A stretch of DNA of 49,019 nt from assembly GCA_016192105.1 (NCBI GenBank), contig JACPUV010000040.1, forward strand, positions 1 to 49,019, in the 5' to 3' direction. Both the position numbers and the translations under genes were made by a program. The notes beneath the pieces were generated by a model that saw only the letters and a program-made list of their open reading frames with translations, was not told where the DNA came from and searched no databases. The DNA is from Sphingobacteriales bacterium. Lineage in GTDB: Bacteria > Bacteroidota > Bacteroidia > Chitinophagales > Chitinophagaceae. Positions 16,796 to 25,873 of this stretch are shown here, piece after piece (position 1 is the first letter of the stretch; the number at the start of each line of letters is the position of its first letter).

Positions 16796-17242
16796 ATGAG
16801 CAAACGAATTTCAATAAAGGATATTGATCCGGAGGCGTACAAAGCAATGATGGTCCTGGAAAATTATGCAAAAAACACTCCGCTGAATCAGGGGTTGAAA
16901 GAATTGATAAAAATAAGAGCGTCGCAAATAAACGGATGTGCATATTGTGTAGATATGCACACTGAATATGCAATTAAATTAGGCGAAGGCACAAGAAAGA
17001 TTTTTGCCTTATCTGTTTGGAAAGAGTCTCATCTCTTTTCCGAAGAAGAAAGAGTTGTGCTACAATTGACCGACGAAATAACGTTCATTAGCGCTGATGG
17101 GGTAAGGGATGAGACCTATAATGCCGTTGTAACTCATTTCGGCGAAAGAAACACAGCACAATTAATTATGCAGATCGTTCTGATTAACTCCTGGAACAGA
17201 ATTGCCGTGGCAACAAAACTACTTTATAAACAAGCTGATTAG
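16796..17242 (+). CDS. Carboxymuconolactone decarboxylase / AhpD-like protein
   Basis: 148 residues. The CxxC-x3-H motif NGCAYCVDMHT supplies Cys48, Cys51 and His55, as in AhpD-type alkylhydroperoxidases. The rest is alpha-helical and matches the family. It probably reduces peroxides or acts as a thiol-dependent reductase. The 6-bp spacing to the PEP-mutase-like gene indicates co-transcription. Confidence 0.85.
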   Translation: MSKRISIKDIDPEAYKAMMVLENYAKNTPLNQGLKELIKIRASQINGCAYCVDMHTEYAIKLGEGTRKIFALSVWKESHLFSEEERVVLQLTDEITFISADGVRDETYNAVVTHFGERNTAQLIMQIVLINSWNRIAVATKLLYKQAD

Positions 17243-17521
17243 GTTCGACAAAGACACGTACCGTCAACATTGCAATGGCGTATATGGCGGCGCCTTGAAT
17301 GTATTCCCGGCTTTAAGACCGCCGCTCATCTTCTGTTTTTGCAGCCGGATAAGGCCAAGCGGCAGAACAAACAATGGGGTTTTGTATCTTTAGTCAGCAG
17401 CAGCACCGGGCAAACGGAACACAGAATACCGGACTGCGTCAGGCCCTGGCCGTTATGGGCAATTCCAGGATGACCCTGAACGAAAGTTTTTTCCTGGCGG
17501 CTTTTCAAGAACCTCAAATAA

Positions 17522-18091
17522 ATGAAAATGAAAAATCGTAAAATTATCTTTGGGGCTGCAGCTATTGTTGCACTATCACTCCTGGCAACATCTTGTTTTA
17601 ACAATAAAAAAGACAAAAAAGTGACCGCTACGATTCAAAAAATTACCCCCAGTTTGTGGGTGGAGAAAGATGCAAAAGCTGTGGCAAATTACTATTTGTC
17701 CATTTTCAAAGATGGCAAGCTTAAAGATTTTCACCAGTTCAATGCGGCTGAGAGTGGAAATAATGCTGGTTTAGAAACTGCAGTAATTGAAATAGCAGGA
17801 ATAGAGTTCAGCATATTAGCAGCAGGCCCGCTATTCAAATTTAATGAATCGGTTTCTTTTGTTATCAATACAAAAGATCAGGCTGAAACGGATTATTATT
17901 GGGAGGCCCTTACCGCTAATGGTGGTGAAGAAGGTTCTTGTGGATGGTGTAAAGATAAATATGGGTTATCGTGGCAAGTTGTACCAACAGAATATTTTGA
18001 ATTAATACATAGCGGCAACCCAACAGTAAGGGAAAAAGCGCTGAAAAAAACACTGACTCAGAAAAAATTGGTTCTTTCAGAACTCAAATGA
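17522..18091 (+). CDS. PhnB-like VOC protein with lipoprotein signal
   Basis: 189 residues. An N-terminal lipoprotein signal (LLATSC, Cys near 25) precedes a VOC domain of the PhnB / 3-demethylubiquinone methyltransferase-like type: ITPSLWVEKDAKAVANYYLS, AGIEFSILAAGPLFKFNE, WCKDKYGLSWQVVP. Most PhnB-like proteins are cytosolic, so the lipobox is unusual. Function unknown. It lies 280 bp after the AhpD-like gene. Confidence 0.75.
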   Translation: MKMKNRKIIFGAAAIVALSLLATSCFNNKKDKKVTATIQKITPSLWVEKDAKAVANYYLSIFKDGKLKDFHQFNAAESGNNAGLETAVIEIAGIEFSILAAGPLFKFNESVSFVINTKDQAETDYYWEALTANGGEEGSCGWCKDKYGLSWQVVPTEYFELIHSGNPTVREKALKKTLTQKKLVLSELK

Positions 18092-18093
18092 GC

Positions 18094-18292
18094 ATGCTTA
18101 GTTATTCACGATTCTTACCAACTTATGCTCCGGGGTTAAACCCACTTGAATTATTGTGGAAAAAGACCAGGCGGGTAACAATTTACAACAGCTGCTTTGA
18201 GTCGCTGCAGAAACAACGACAAAAACTGAAGGCTTTTCCAAAAAATTCAGTCAACCCAATGTGATGTTGAAAAGTTTATTCGCAAATATATA
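18094..18292 (+). pseudogene. C-terminal remnant of an IS630-family transposase
   Basis: The frame reads FLPTYAPGLNPLELLWKKTR, the C-terminal DDE signature (NP-x-E-x-x-W) of IS630/Tc1-mariner transposases, with the catalytic Glu. After about 45 codons the frame must shift (near 18235) to reach FSKKFSQPNVMLKSLFANI and a TAA about 18290. No N-terminal half, no start and no clear terminal repeat are present. Confidence 0.72.
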
Positions 18293-18325
18293 AGACGCTA
18301 TTTATAAAACTCAAACCTATCCAAA

Positions 18326-18629
18326 ATGAAAAAATTATTTCTTCTATTATCGGCTTTCTTATCAGTGTAAGCGCATTTACGCAGGCTGCTGAAAAGGTTA
18401 CAGACACATTCCCGCCAAACTTCGGCAAGACCAAAACATATTTATACGTTATTACAGTGCCCGGCTACTTTCAGGTTAATAATGCCCTGAAAAAAACAGA
18501 CAATAACAATCATCTTTTATATATAAATTCAATGATATATTTTCGACCGGCAGCGGCTATGGACAGACGAAATACTATTACCCTGCCGACATAAAGTCCG
18601 CCCACTTGCCGGCAATGCCAAATTTATAA
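18326..18629 (+). pseudogene. Small secreted-protein gene broken by two or more frameshifts
   Basis: It begins MKKLFLLLSAFL, then hits a stop (TAA at 18368-18370). Frame +1 continues with SVSAFTQAAEKVTDTFPPNF and TKTYLYVITVPGYFQVNN; near 18520 another shift gives FNDIFSTGSGYGQTKYYYPA and a TAA at 18627-18629. Without the indels it would be a signal-bearing protein of about 100 residues. The family is not recognised. 18630-18807 holds no gene. Confidence 0.6.
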
Positions 18630-18807
18630 GTCAAACAAATTCACGGTAAAGAAACAACTTAATCAATTTTCGGGTCGTTGTAAGCTCCCCGCCTCACGGT
18701 TACTCAAAATCAGGGGTGCCAACTCAGTGAAATTCCATGAAAACAAAACCAAATTTGCATGCACTTAACAGGTCTTGTTATATTTTTGCTATACCAAAAA
18801 ACCTTTT

Positions 18808-19437
18808 ATGAAAAAAATAGTACCCTTCTTTCCAGTTATACTCCTTGTCTTTGCCTCCTGCAGGAAGAGCCCCGAAAAGCTTATAGTACCAGCTTCCCAG
18901 GTAAATTATTCCGTAAACGACTCCATGCACTTATCTGCAGTTGTAATAAGTAATTACCCGGATTTTCATAGCAAATACACTGATAAGACCTATGCCCGGG
19001 AAACCAGTAAGGTAAAATCTTATTTTAAAGTGGAAGGTCCGGATATTATCCTGGTTTTTGAAGACACATCAGTCGCAAACTTAGGCTCAAAACTCTCTAT
19101 AAAGATCCCAAACAAAACTCTTTCCACAATTTCAGGTAATTATTTGTCACAAAACGACGATATCTTTTTTAACTGGGTACAGTCCACCTCAGAAACCTCC
19201 GCAGTATTTTCCAATTATGCGAAGGCTGATACCTGTTCTCTCCAAATCGCCTATGATAGTAAGACAAAAACCCTAAGTGGAGCTATCGCTAAACTTAAAT
19301 ACTCCTTTGGACTATACATCCCCTATTACCAGGCTGGCAGTACGATAGCGCCCGGACCTAACGACGCCGTCTTTTTAGCATCCGGTGGGAGCTTCAGGCA
19401 ACATGCCATTACATTTCAGTATATGGCATCATTGTAA
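18808..19437 (+). CDS. Lipoprotein of unknown function
   Basis: 209 residues from the ATG at 18808, chosen because MKKIVPFFPVILLVFASC is a clear lipoprotein signal (Cys near 18). The mature part is a soluble beta-rich protein without a recognised motif. A longer frame begins upstream at 18775 but would spoil the signal. Function unknown. Confidence 0.65.
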   Translation: MKKIVPFFPVILLVFASCRKSPEKLIVPASQVNYSVNDSMHLSAVVISNYPDFHSKYTDKTYARETSKVKSYFKVEGPDIILVFEDTSVANLGSKLSIKIPNKTLSTISGNYLSQNDDIFFNWVQSTSETSAVFSNYAKADTCSLQIAYDSKTKTLSGAIAKLKYSFGLYIPYYQAGSTIAPGPNDAVFLASGGSFRQHAITFQYMASL

Positions 19438-19669
19438 CTTATTCCTGCTGTTTACCGGGTTTCAGGACGATGCTGCTCCCGCTTGTTTATCAACAACAGG
19501 ACCGCGGAAACCTGTGCCAGGCTATACCTGCTTCCCTTATGAAAGCAATTAACCTTAAAAAAATTGCCCGGCTCCATGAATAGGGCCGGCATTCCGAAAA
19601 AAACCGCGCTCCGGCATTGACTCTCAACAGGCAGTCCGGCTAATTTTTCACCGAAATACTTTATAAAAA

Positions 19670-20128
19670 ATGAATGTAGAAATTCGCGAAGCCCTGGCTG
19701 CTGAAATCGAGACCCTGCTAACATTCGAAAAGGGTATTATTGAAACGGAACGGCCTTTTGACAACACTTTAAAAGAGGGTGAAATACATTATTATGATTT
19801 AGCCAGCCTTATCCGGTCCGAAAAAGCTGCTGTACTGGTAGCCGTGGCGGAGCAGGAAATAATAGGTTCAGGCTACGTCAAAATTTTACCCGCCGAGCCC
19901 TATCAAAAGTATTCCGAATACGCTCATTTGGGGTTCATGTATGTAAAACCGGAATTCCGGGGACAAGGTATAAATCAACTGATCTTAAACGGGCTTTTAG
20001 ACTGGGCCAGAAGCCAAAAGCTAACAGAAGCCCGGTTAGAGGTTTATGCTGAAAACACATCGGCCCAAAATGCCTATCTGAAAGCTGGGTTCAAGCCGAA
20101 TTTAGTAGAAATGCGGCTGGGAATTTAA
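19670..20128 (+). CDS. GNAT-family N-acetyltransferase
   Basis: 152 residues. The acetyl-CoA motif A is YVKPEFRGQGINQLIL (about 88-103), preceded by a beta strand AHLGFM and followed by NTSAQNAYLKAGFKP, typical for GNATs. Substrate unknown. It stands alone. Confidence 0.85.
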   Translation: MNVEIREALAAEIETLLTFEKGIIETERPFDNTLKEGEIHYYDLASLIRSEKAAVLVAVAEQEIIGSGYVKILPAEPYQKYSEYAHLGFMYVKPEFRGQGINQLILNGLLDWARSQKLTEARLEVYAENTSAQNAYLKAGFKPNLVEMRLGI

Positions 20129-20394
20129 CCCCGCTATCGAAAATTTGTACCCCGGGAAAGAAATTTTCAGCGCACCCTGAAGGCGGGTAAAATTTCGGCA
20201 AAATGAATAACTTTAAAAAAGATCTGTTTCCCCGCGCGGGATTTACCCTATTTTAAAAAGCCCCGGGATTACGGAAAACAGCTATAATGAATCTACCCCC
20301 CCGGTCTGCTAATAACTGGCTGAAAGTGATTCATCCTTACCCTGGGCCTGACTATATAACACACTCCGTTTCCAGGGCATATAAATAAAACGCC
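20129..20394. other. Intergenic stretch, no gene
   Basis: Short GC-rich and AT-rich blocks alternate; no supported open frame or clear terminator. Confidence 0.4.
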
Positions 20395-20718
20395 ATGACA
20401 AAGAGAATCCAAAAAAAGTTATCAGCACAGCAATATGATTAGCTACTCAAAATCCTGAGCATCCGGTTTGAGAAGAATATGACCCGGCATAAAGGGCTTG
20501 AATGGGAGAATGTACAAGCAAAACTGAGAGCCTGCTTTTCCGGCAGCCAGGACAGATCAGAAAAGCTTTGGTCACTTTATGAAATGGGAAAAACAGGCGG
20601 AGAACCGGATGTTATTGGGTATGATAAAAAGACCGGGGCCTTCCTGTTCTGTGACTGTTCGGCGGAAAGCCCGGCCGGCCGCCGCTCTCTTTGTATTTTC
20701 TTTTGGAGTTTTCACTGA
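20395..20718 (+). pseudogene. Truncated DUF4256 gene (in-frame stop and 3' replacement)
   Basis: From the ATG at 20395 the frame reads MTKRIQKKLSAQQYD, then TAG (20440-20442), then LLKILSIRFEKNMTRHKGLE and on through GGEPDVIGYDKKTG to CDCSAESPAGRRSLC. It then leaves the family at 20695 and ends in unrelated FFWSFH. The intact relative is at 22913-23473. Bases 20639-20694 are identical to 23127-23182, while the parts before and after are divergent or absent. Therefore it is a broken paralogue that has exchanged sequence with the intact copy. Confidence 0.8.
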
Positions 20719-20903
20719 AATATTGCAGTATTACAGGGCCGCTTTCCTTGGAAAAACTTTTGACCCCTGGATTTACGCATGCATGCAGCGGGGGCCATAC
20801 CGGGAGAACTCATTGACCTGACCCTGATCCGTTACCGGGGAAACAGGAAAAAACAATAAAGCCTCCTGCCTTTAATCATTCACCCTTTCAACCCGGAACT
20901 TGT

Positions 20904-21731
20904 TTGGAAGTCCACAGCTACATACCACACCCGGCTTTGCAGGATTCCGTCCTGCAAATCTCCACAGTGAAAGCCCTACTGCCGGCAGGCAGCGGACCGG
21001 TTGTCAGTCCCTATCCCCCTACCCCCTTCCCTTCCCTCATGTTCTATGGGAATCACCCGGTATCCATGCGGCGCGATGACATCGACCCCTTCACGCAACA
21101 GGCACCGGTTATGCTGGTGGGCCCCCAGTATTCCCGGGTAAATATCCGGGTCCGGGAACAGCTGACCGCTATCCGGGTGGATCTTTTACCGGGCGGATTA
21201 TACCGGCTGCTCGGTATCCCCCTGCACGAACTTTTCGATGGGGGCTTTGATGCCCGGGACATTTTTGGCCCCGCCATGAAAGAACTGCAGGAATCCTTAC
21301 AGCAACTGACTTCACTGGAGCAGGGGAAAACCCTGGTAGAAAATTTCCTGCTGAGCCAATCCAATAAACTCCGTTCTCCCCGTCCCCTGGACCAGGCGCT
21401 GCGGTTATTGCTGGAAGCAAACGGAAACATGCCCATTGAAAAGACCGCTTCCCTTTCCTGCCTGAGCCTGAAACAATTTGAAAGAAAATGCCGGGACTAT
21501 ATCGGGATGAATCCGAAAACCTATTCCCGAATCCTGCGCTTCTCGAAAGCCTACCGGCTGCATGAGGCCAATCCGCAGCTCAGCTGGATAAAGATCGCCT
21601 ATGAAGCCGGTTACTTTGACCAGATGCATATGATCCGCGATTTTAAGACCTTCGCGGGCGTCAATCCCAGCCTGATCAGCCAGGAACTGCTCTCCACCCC
21701 CATCCGGATGCAAAAAGACCTGCCCGGTTAA
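20904..21731 (+). CDS. AraC-family transcriptional regulator
   Basis: 275 residues from a TTG start at 20904; no ATG exists in frame near the 5' end, so the TTG (or an upstream start) must be used. The N-terminal 150 residues are the beta-rich ligand-sensing domain of the DUF6597 type; the C-terminal 100 residues form the AraC double helix-turn-helix (SLSCLSLKQFERKCRDYIGM, then AYEAGYFDQMHMIRDFKTFA). Ligand unknown. It is followed by a secreted protein gene, the likely target being nearby. Confidence 0.82.
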   Translation: MEVHSYIPHPALQDSVLQISTVKALLPAGSGPVVSPYPPTPFPSLMFYGNHPVSMRRDDIDPFTQQAPVMLVGPQYSRVNIRVREQLTAIRVDLLPGGLYRLLGIPLHELFDGGFDARDIFGPAMKELQESLQQLTSLEQGKTLVENFLLSQSNKLRSPRPLDQALRLLLEANGNMPIEKTASLSCLSLKQFERKCRDYIGMNPKTYSRILRFSKAYRLHEANPQLSWIKIAYEAGYFDQMHMIRDFKTFAGVNPSLISQELLSTPIRMQKDLPG

Positions 21732-21791
21732 ATTGTCTTTTTTTTACTATGTCCGGAGCCATGACCGCGTATAGATTTGCTGCAAAAAATC

Positions 21792-22736
21792 ATGGCAAAA
21801 ATTTCATTCTTCAAGCGGCGTTATAATTTAGTCCCCGTTTGTTTTCTTTTACTGGTTACCGGAAACCGGCTCCAGGCACAGGATACAAGCAGGCAGGCTG
21901 CCGCTGCTTCCCTGCCTACCCTCAGCGGTTACAGCCAGACCTATTATTACAGTCCCGGCCAGGAAACAAGGGCCACGCAAATTGCCCGGTTTATGGAAGA
22001 AGCCGGGGATTATTTCCAGGAGGAAATACAATTCAGGCCCCGGACCCTCCTCTATATCCTTGCACCGGCAGACTGGAAAGCCGTAGCCGCGCCGCCGCTG
22101 CGGGAAGTGTACGGATTCCCCCATAATATTGACAGCAAACAGCTCGCTGTTGCCGCGGAAGACAATGCGTTCTGGCAAAGTTTTTTACCGCCACCCGATC
22201 AGCTTCCTCCCGCTTTAGCCAGCCGGGTCAAAAAAGCCTACGGGAAGCCAGATGGCCAGCTCAGTATGATGCCGTTTTTTGACCTGCTGGCCCTGCATGA
22301 AATGGGTCATTCCTATACTACCCAGGCCGGGTTAAAGATGCACCGGCACTGGATGGGTGAGCTTTTTGTCAATATCATGCTGCACAGCTTTGTCGCGGAA
22401 AAGAGACCGGAACTCCTGCCCGCCCTCGAAACATTCCCGGATATGGTGGTAGGGGCCGGTACCGCTGGTTATTCCTATACCAGCCTGGAAGATTTTGAAA
22501 AACTGTATTCCACCCTGGGTATGGGTCCCAAAAACTATGGATGGTACCAGAGCAAACTGCATGCAGGAGCAAAAGATATCTATAATGCCGGGGGAAAAAC
22601 GGTATTGCCAAAACTCTGGAAAGCGCTGAAAATACATCAGCAGGAAATGACGGACGCCGAATTTGTACAAATGCTGCAACGGGAAGTGCACCCTTCTGTA
22701 GCCAGCTTGTACCTGGACTGGAATAAATCACGTTAG
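21792..22736 (+). CDS. Secreted HExxH-containing protein (putative metallopeptidase-like)
   Basis: 314 residues from the ATG at 21792, which gives a clean signal peptide (MAKISFFKRRYNLVPVCFLL, cut after LQAQ). The motif ALHEMGHSYT (about 172) is an HExxH zinc site; 27 residues on, HSFVAEKRPELLP offers a plausible third ligand, Glu. No known family was recognised. It follows the AraC gene by 60 bp. It could be an envelope peptidase. Confidence 0.6.
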   Translation: MAKISFFKRRYNLVPVCFLLLVTGNRLQAQDTSRQAAAASLPTLSGYSQTYYYSPGQETRATQIARFMEEAGDYFQEEIQFRPRTLLYILAPADWKAVAAPPLREVYGFPHNIDSKQLAVAAEDNAFWQSFLPPPDQLPPALASRVKKAYGKPDGQLSMMPFFDLLALHEMGHSYTTQAGLKMHRHWMGELFVNIMLHSFVAEKRPELLPALETFPDMVVGAGTAGYSYTSLEDFEKLYSTLGMGPKNYGWYQSKLHAGAKDIYNAGGKTVLPKLWKALKIHQQEMTDAEFVQMLQREVHPSVASLYLDWNKSR

Positions 22737-22912
22737 GTTTCAGCATTCCGGGGAATTTTGTTGAAAAAATGTATATTCATAGAGGAGAATTCCATTCTCC
22801 CGAAACAAAAACCATTGACCATGCCTGCCCCCTTATCTGTTTTACCCCTTTGCGGCGTATGCCGGTACGGCGGATTTTCATGCCGGCATACTTTTCCATG
22901 AATATTTTTCTT

Positions 22913-23473
22913 ATGGCAAAAAATAAACCCGGTGCGGAGCTGCAAAAAAGCCTGTTGCTCCTGTTACAGGATCGGTTTTCACAAAACCCTTCCCGGCACA
23001 AAGGGATCAGCTGGAATGAGGTGGAAGCAAAACTGAAAGGCAGTCCGCAACAGCTCCGAACCCTTTCCAAAATGGAAAGAACAGGTGGGGAACCCGATGT
23101 CATCGGGTATGATAAGAAGACCGGAACCTTCCTGTTCTGTGACTGTTCGGCGGAAAGCCCGGCCGGCCGCCGCTCTCTTTGTTATGACCAGGCCGCCCTC
23201 GACTCCCGGAAAGAAAATAAACCCGGAGGAGCTGCCCTGGAAATGGCCAAGGCCATGGGCGCGGAACTGCTGACAGCGGATCAATACCGGGCTCTGCAGC
23301 AATTGGGAAAATTTGACCAGAAAACATCCAGCTGGATACAAACCCCTGTGGCCATCCGCAAACTGGGGGGTGCCCTGTTCTGCGACCGGCGTTATGATAC
23401 CGTGTTCGTTTACCATAACGGTGCGGAATCCTATTATGCCGCAAGGGGTTTCCGTACCTTGCTCAGCGTCTGA
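22913..23473 (+). CDS. DUF4256 family protein
   Basis: 186 residues from the ATG at 22913, the usual DUF4256 length. Conserved blocks: GEPDVIGYDKKTG, FCDCSAESPAGRRSLCYD, TSSWIQTPVAIRKLGGALF, RYDTVFVYHNGAESYYAARG. It is soluble and of unknown function. An upstream in-frame extension starting at 22769 is not needed. A truncated relative lies at 20395-20718. Confidence 0.82.
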   Translation: MAKNKPGAELQKSLLLLLQDRFSQNPSRHKGISWNEVEAKLKGSPQQLRTLSKMERTGGEPDVIGYDKKTGTFLFCDCSAESPAGRRSLCYDQAALDSRKENKPGGAALEMAKAMGAELLTADQYRALQQLGKFDQKTSSWIQTPVAIRKLGGALFCDRRYDTVFVYHNGAESYYAARGFRTLLSV

Positions 23474-23913
23474 CGAAGGTTCTATCAGGCAATATCGGAC
23501 AAGCCGCAGCAGATAAACCAATAGGCAATTGCGACTGCCCGGATATTTTCTTCCTTACTAAATCGTTTGCCGGCAACCTATATGTCTGAATGCAAACAGG
23601 GGGCAATAGCCGTAAACCCGGTTGCCCTGGTTGAAAAATGCTCAGATCAAACAAGGCGTTAAATAAACCTTTAAATTTTACGGCTGCCTCCAATCAGAAA
23701 ACAGGTGACTTACATTTACCTCATTCACCCTGGGAATGCCAGCGATCAGGTACGGGCAGCCAATCCATTTGATCCGGGTAAGAGCCGGTTAGGCCAGCAC
23801 TTTAAATAATGAAATAACCGGGCAATTGCAGATATAAAACGGGTCCGGGTCGCCAGTGGACAGCTCCCCGGTACAAATTCGGAATTCCATTATTAAACTA
23901 AATACCAAAAACC
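23474..23913. other. Intergenic stretch (about 440 bp) without a gene
   Basis: No open frame with family character and no clear hairpin. Confidence 0.4.
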
Positions 23914-24261
23914 ATGAAATCAGTTCTCATCACCCTGCTCTTATTAGCCACATTGCCGGTACTGGCCCAGGACAGCACAAAGGTTGAACAATACTGTGAA
24001 GTAGTCGCTACCGGCCGGCTGCTCAGCAACAAAGTTACAATCGATATTGACTATGGCGAGGAACGTAGCATCTGGAAGGACCACAGGTTAAGAACCGATG
24101 AAGGAAAACTCAAAAAATTCAACTCGGTCATCGATGCCATGAATTTTTTGGGCAAAGAGGGCTGGAAACTGGTAAACGCATTCCCGATTAACATTGGAAA
24201 TAATCCACCCGTATATCACTACGTGTTCAGGAAAGAATTTAACAGCTCGGAGACAGATTGA
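23914..24261 (+). CDS. Small secreted protein, unknown
   Basis: 115 residues with a signal peptide cut near VLAQ (about 19). The mature part has a FLGKEGWKLVNAFPI stretch, reminiscent of small domains that sit on beta sheets. No recognised family. It lies 152 bp before the PhzF gene. Confidence 0.55.
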   Translation: MKSVLITLLLLATLPVLAQDSTKVEQYCEVVATGRLLSNKVTIDIDYGEERSIWKDHRLRTDEGKLKKFNSVIDAMNFLGKEGWKLVNAFPINIGNNPPVYHYVFRKEFNSSETD

Positions 24262-24413
24262 ACCGCGTTCCCGGCAACTATTCAGGGAATCCAACGCGGT
24301 ATCTTCAGCAGGCACCGGCTTTACAGCCATTTTCTCTCTTTATCTTTACCCTCCCCGGTGAACTCCAGCAACTGCCGGGTTATTTTCATCGCAAAAACAA
24401 GACTGCACAAACA

Positions 24414-25211
24414 ATGAAGACCTATTTTATCGACTCCTTCACCCATCAAAAATTCAAAGGGAACCCGGCAGCCGTTTGTATTGCCGAAAGCGACCTGGAC
24501 AACACCACCCTGCAACAGATCGCCACTGAAATAGGATTTTCAGAAACCGCGTTTATCAAAAAGATAACTGAGGCAACTTATCATATCAGGTTTTTCACGC
24601 CGAAAAAAGAAATCCCCCTTTGCGGACATGCTACGTTAGCTGCTTCCAAAATAATTTTTGATACGACCTCACTTGATAATATCAGTTTTATAAACGGCGA
24701 AAATGTCGAATTAAAGGCCGGGAAAGCAGCCGGCAAAATTGTTATGCAGTTCCCGGTTTACGAATTATCCGGGATGGATGTTCCAGCGGCACTGCTCATT
24801 GCCCTCGGCATAGAGGAAACAGTTTACACCGGATTCAGCCCAAAGAATAAAATCATTTTAATCGAGATACAGGACTCCGCTGCATTAGCCGCCCTGAAAC
24901 CTGACTTCCAGGCATTGCTGAATTCATATAGTGGCATCAATGGTGTTTTGGTAACGGCCCGCTCTGCTGACCCCGGTTTTGATTTTCATTACCGGTATTT
25001 CTGGCCCTGGGCGGGAACAAACGAAGATCCCGTAACCGGTGGTGTTCAAACCTTCCTTACAAAGTACTGGGCAACCAAACTCAATAAGACAAAATTGAAT
25101 GCCTTTCAGTCTTCCCGGAGAACCGGCAGAATGATGACCGAACTGCTGCAGGATAAAGTATTGATATATGGGGAGGCCATTATTGTATTTGAAGGAATAT
25201 TTAAACCCTGA
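24414..25211 (+). CDS. PhzF-family isomerase/epimerase
   Basis: 265 residues from the ATG at 24414, chosen because the family begins with a strand MKTYFIDSF directly followed by FKGNPAAVC. Catalytic Glu is in GFSETAFI (about residue 45), and the second half-repeat holds RYFWPWAGTNEDPVTGG. Members are homologous to diaminopimelate epimerase and isomerise small metabolites. Physiological substrate unknown. Neighbours do not define a pathway. Confidence 0.85.
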   Translation: MKTYFIDSFTHQKFKGNPAAVCIAESDLDNTTLQQIATEIGFSETAFIKKITEATYHIRFFTPKKEIPLCGHATLAASKIIFDTTSLDNISFINGENVELKAGKAAGKIVMQFPVYELSGMDVPAALLIALGIEETVYTGFSPKNKIILIEIQDSAALAALKPDFQALLNSYSGINGVLVTARSADPGFDFHYRYFWPWAGTNEDPVTGGVQTFLTKYWATKLNKTKLNAFQSSRRTGRMMTELLQDKVLIYGEAIIVFEGIFKP

Positions 25212-25285
25212 GAACAGAACGGGCAGGGTCCTGAACGGGATCCACTGAGCTTTATGCCCTGCATCTGCCCGCCTAATTTAAGTTT

Positions 25286-25723
25286 ATGAAAAAAATCACC
25301 CTTTTCTTTTTGCTGTCCCTGGTATCTTTTTGGGGAGAAGCACAGACACAGAAAGAACTTATTGAATCCACCCTCACAAAAATGTTTGACGGGATTGCGG
25401 AACTGAATCCTGAAAAAGTTAAATCTTACTGCGCCACCGGCTTAATCATTTTGGAAAATGGGGTGACCTGGAACTCCGATTCCCTGCTGGCAAAAATCAC
25501 TTCAAAAAAATCCATTCCTGGTTTTACGCGTGTAAATAAAATCGATTTTATCGAAACCAATATCCGGGGGAATACGGCCTGGACTTATTATTACAATGAA
25601 GCATCCGGCATGGCCAATGGAAAACCCTTCCGGGTTAAATGGCTTGAAAGCGCGGTCCTGGTACTGGAAAATGATGGCTGGAAGATCAGGCTCCTCCATT
25701 CAACAACTCTCGAAAGGAACTGA
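25286..25723 (+). CDS. Secreted SnoaL/NTF2-like protein
   Basis: 145 residues with signal peptide ending WGEAQ (about 18). The body fits the cone-shaped NTF2-like fold with conserved WLESAVLVLENDGWKIRLLH near the C-terminus. It is probably a DUF4440-like ligand-binding or lyase protein; substrate unknown. Confidence 0.65.
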   Translation: MKKITLFFLLSLVSFWGEAQTQKELIESTLTKMFDGIAELNPEKVKSYCATGLIILENGVTWNSDSLLAKITSKKSIPGFTRVNKIDFIETNIRGNTAWTYYYNEASGMANGKPFRVKWLESAVLVLENDGWKIRLLHSTTLERN

Positions 25724-25873
25724 TAGCATTGCACCCACACCGCATTTACAGTTTAGCCGTCCTCATCTCCAGCCCGGCTCCACCTATCCCTGCGCAGCTA
25801 TTGCGCCAACCCTTTCTTACCACAGCTGCTTATACAACGGTAAAGGCCCGGTTTATTTCATTCTACTATCCCT

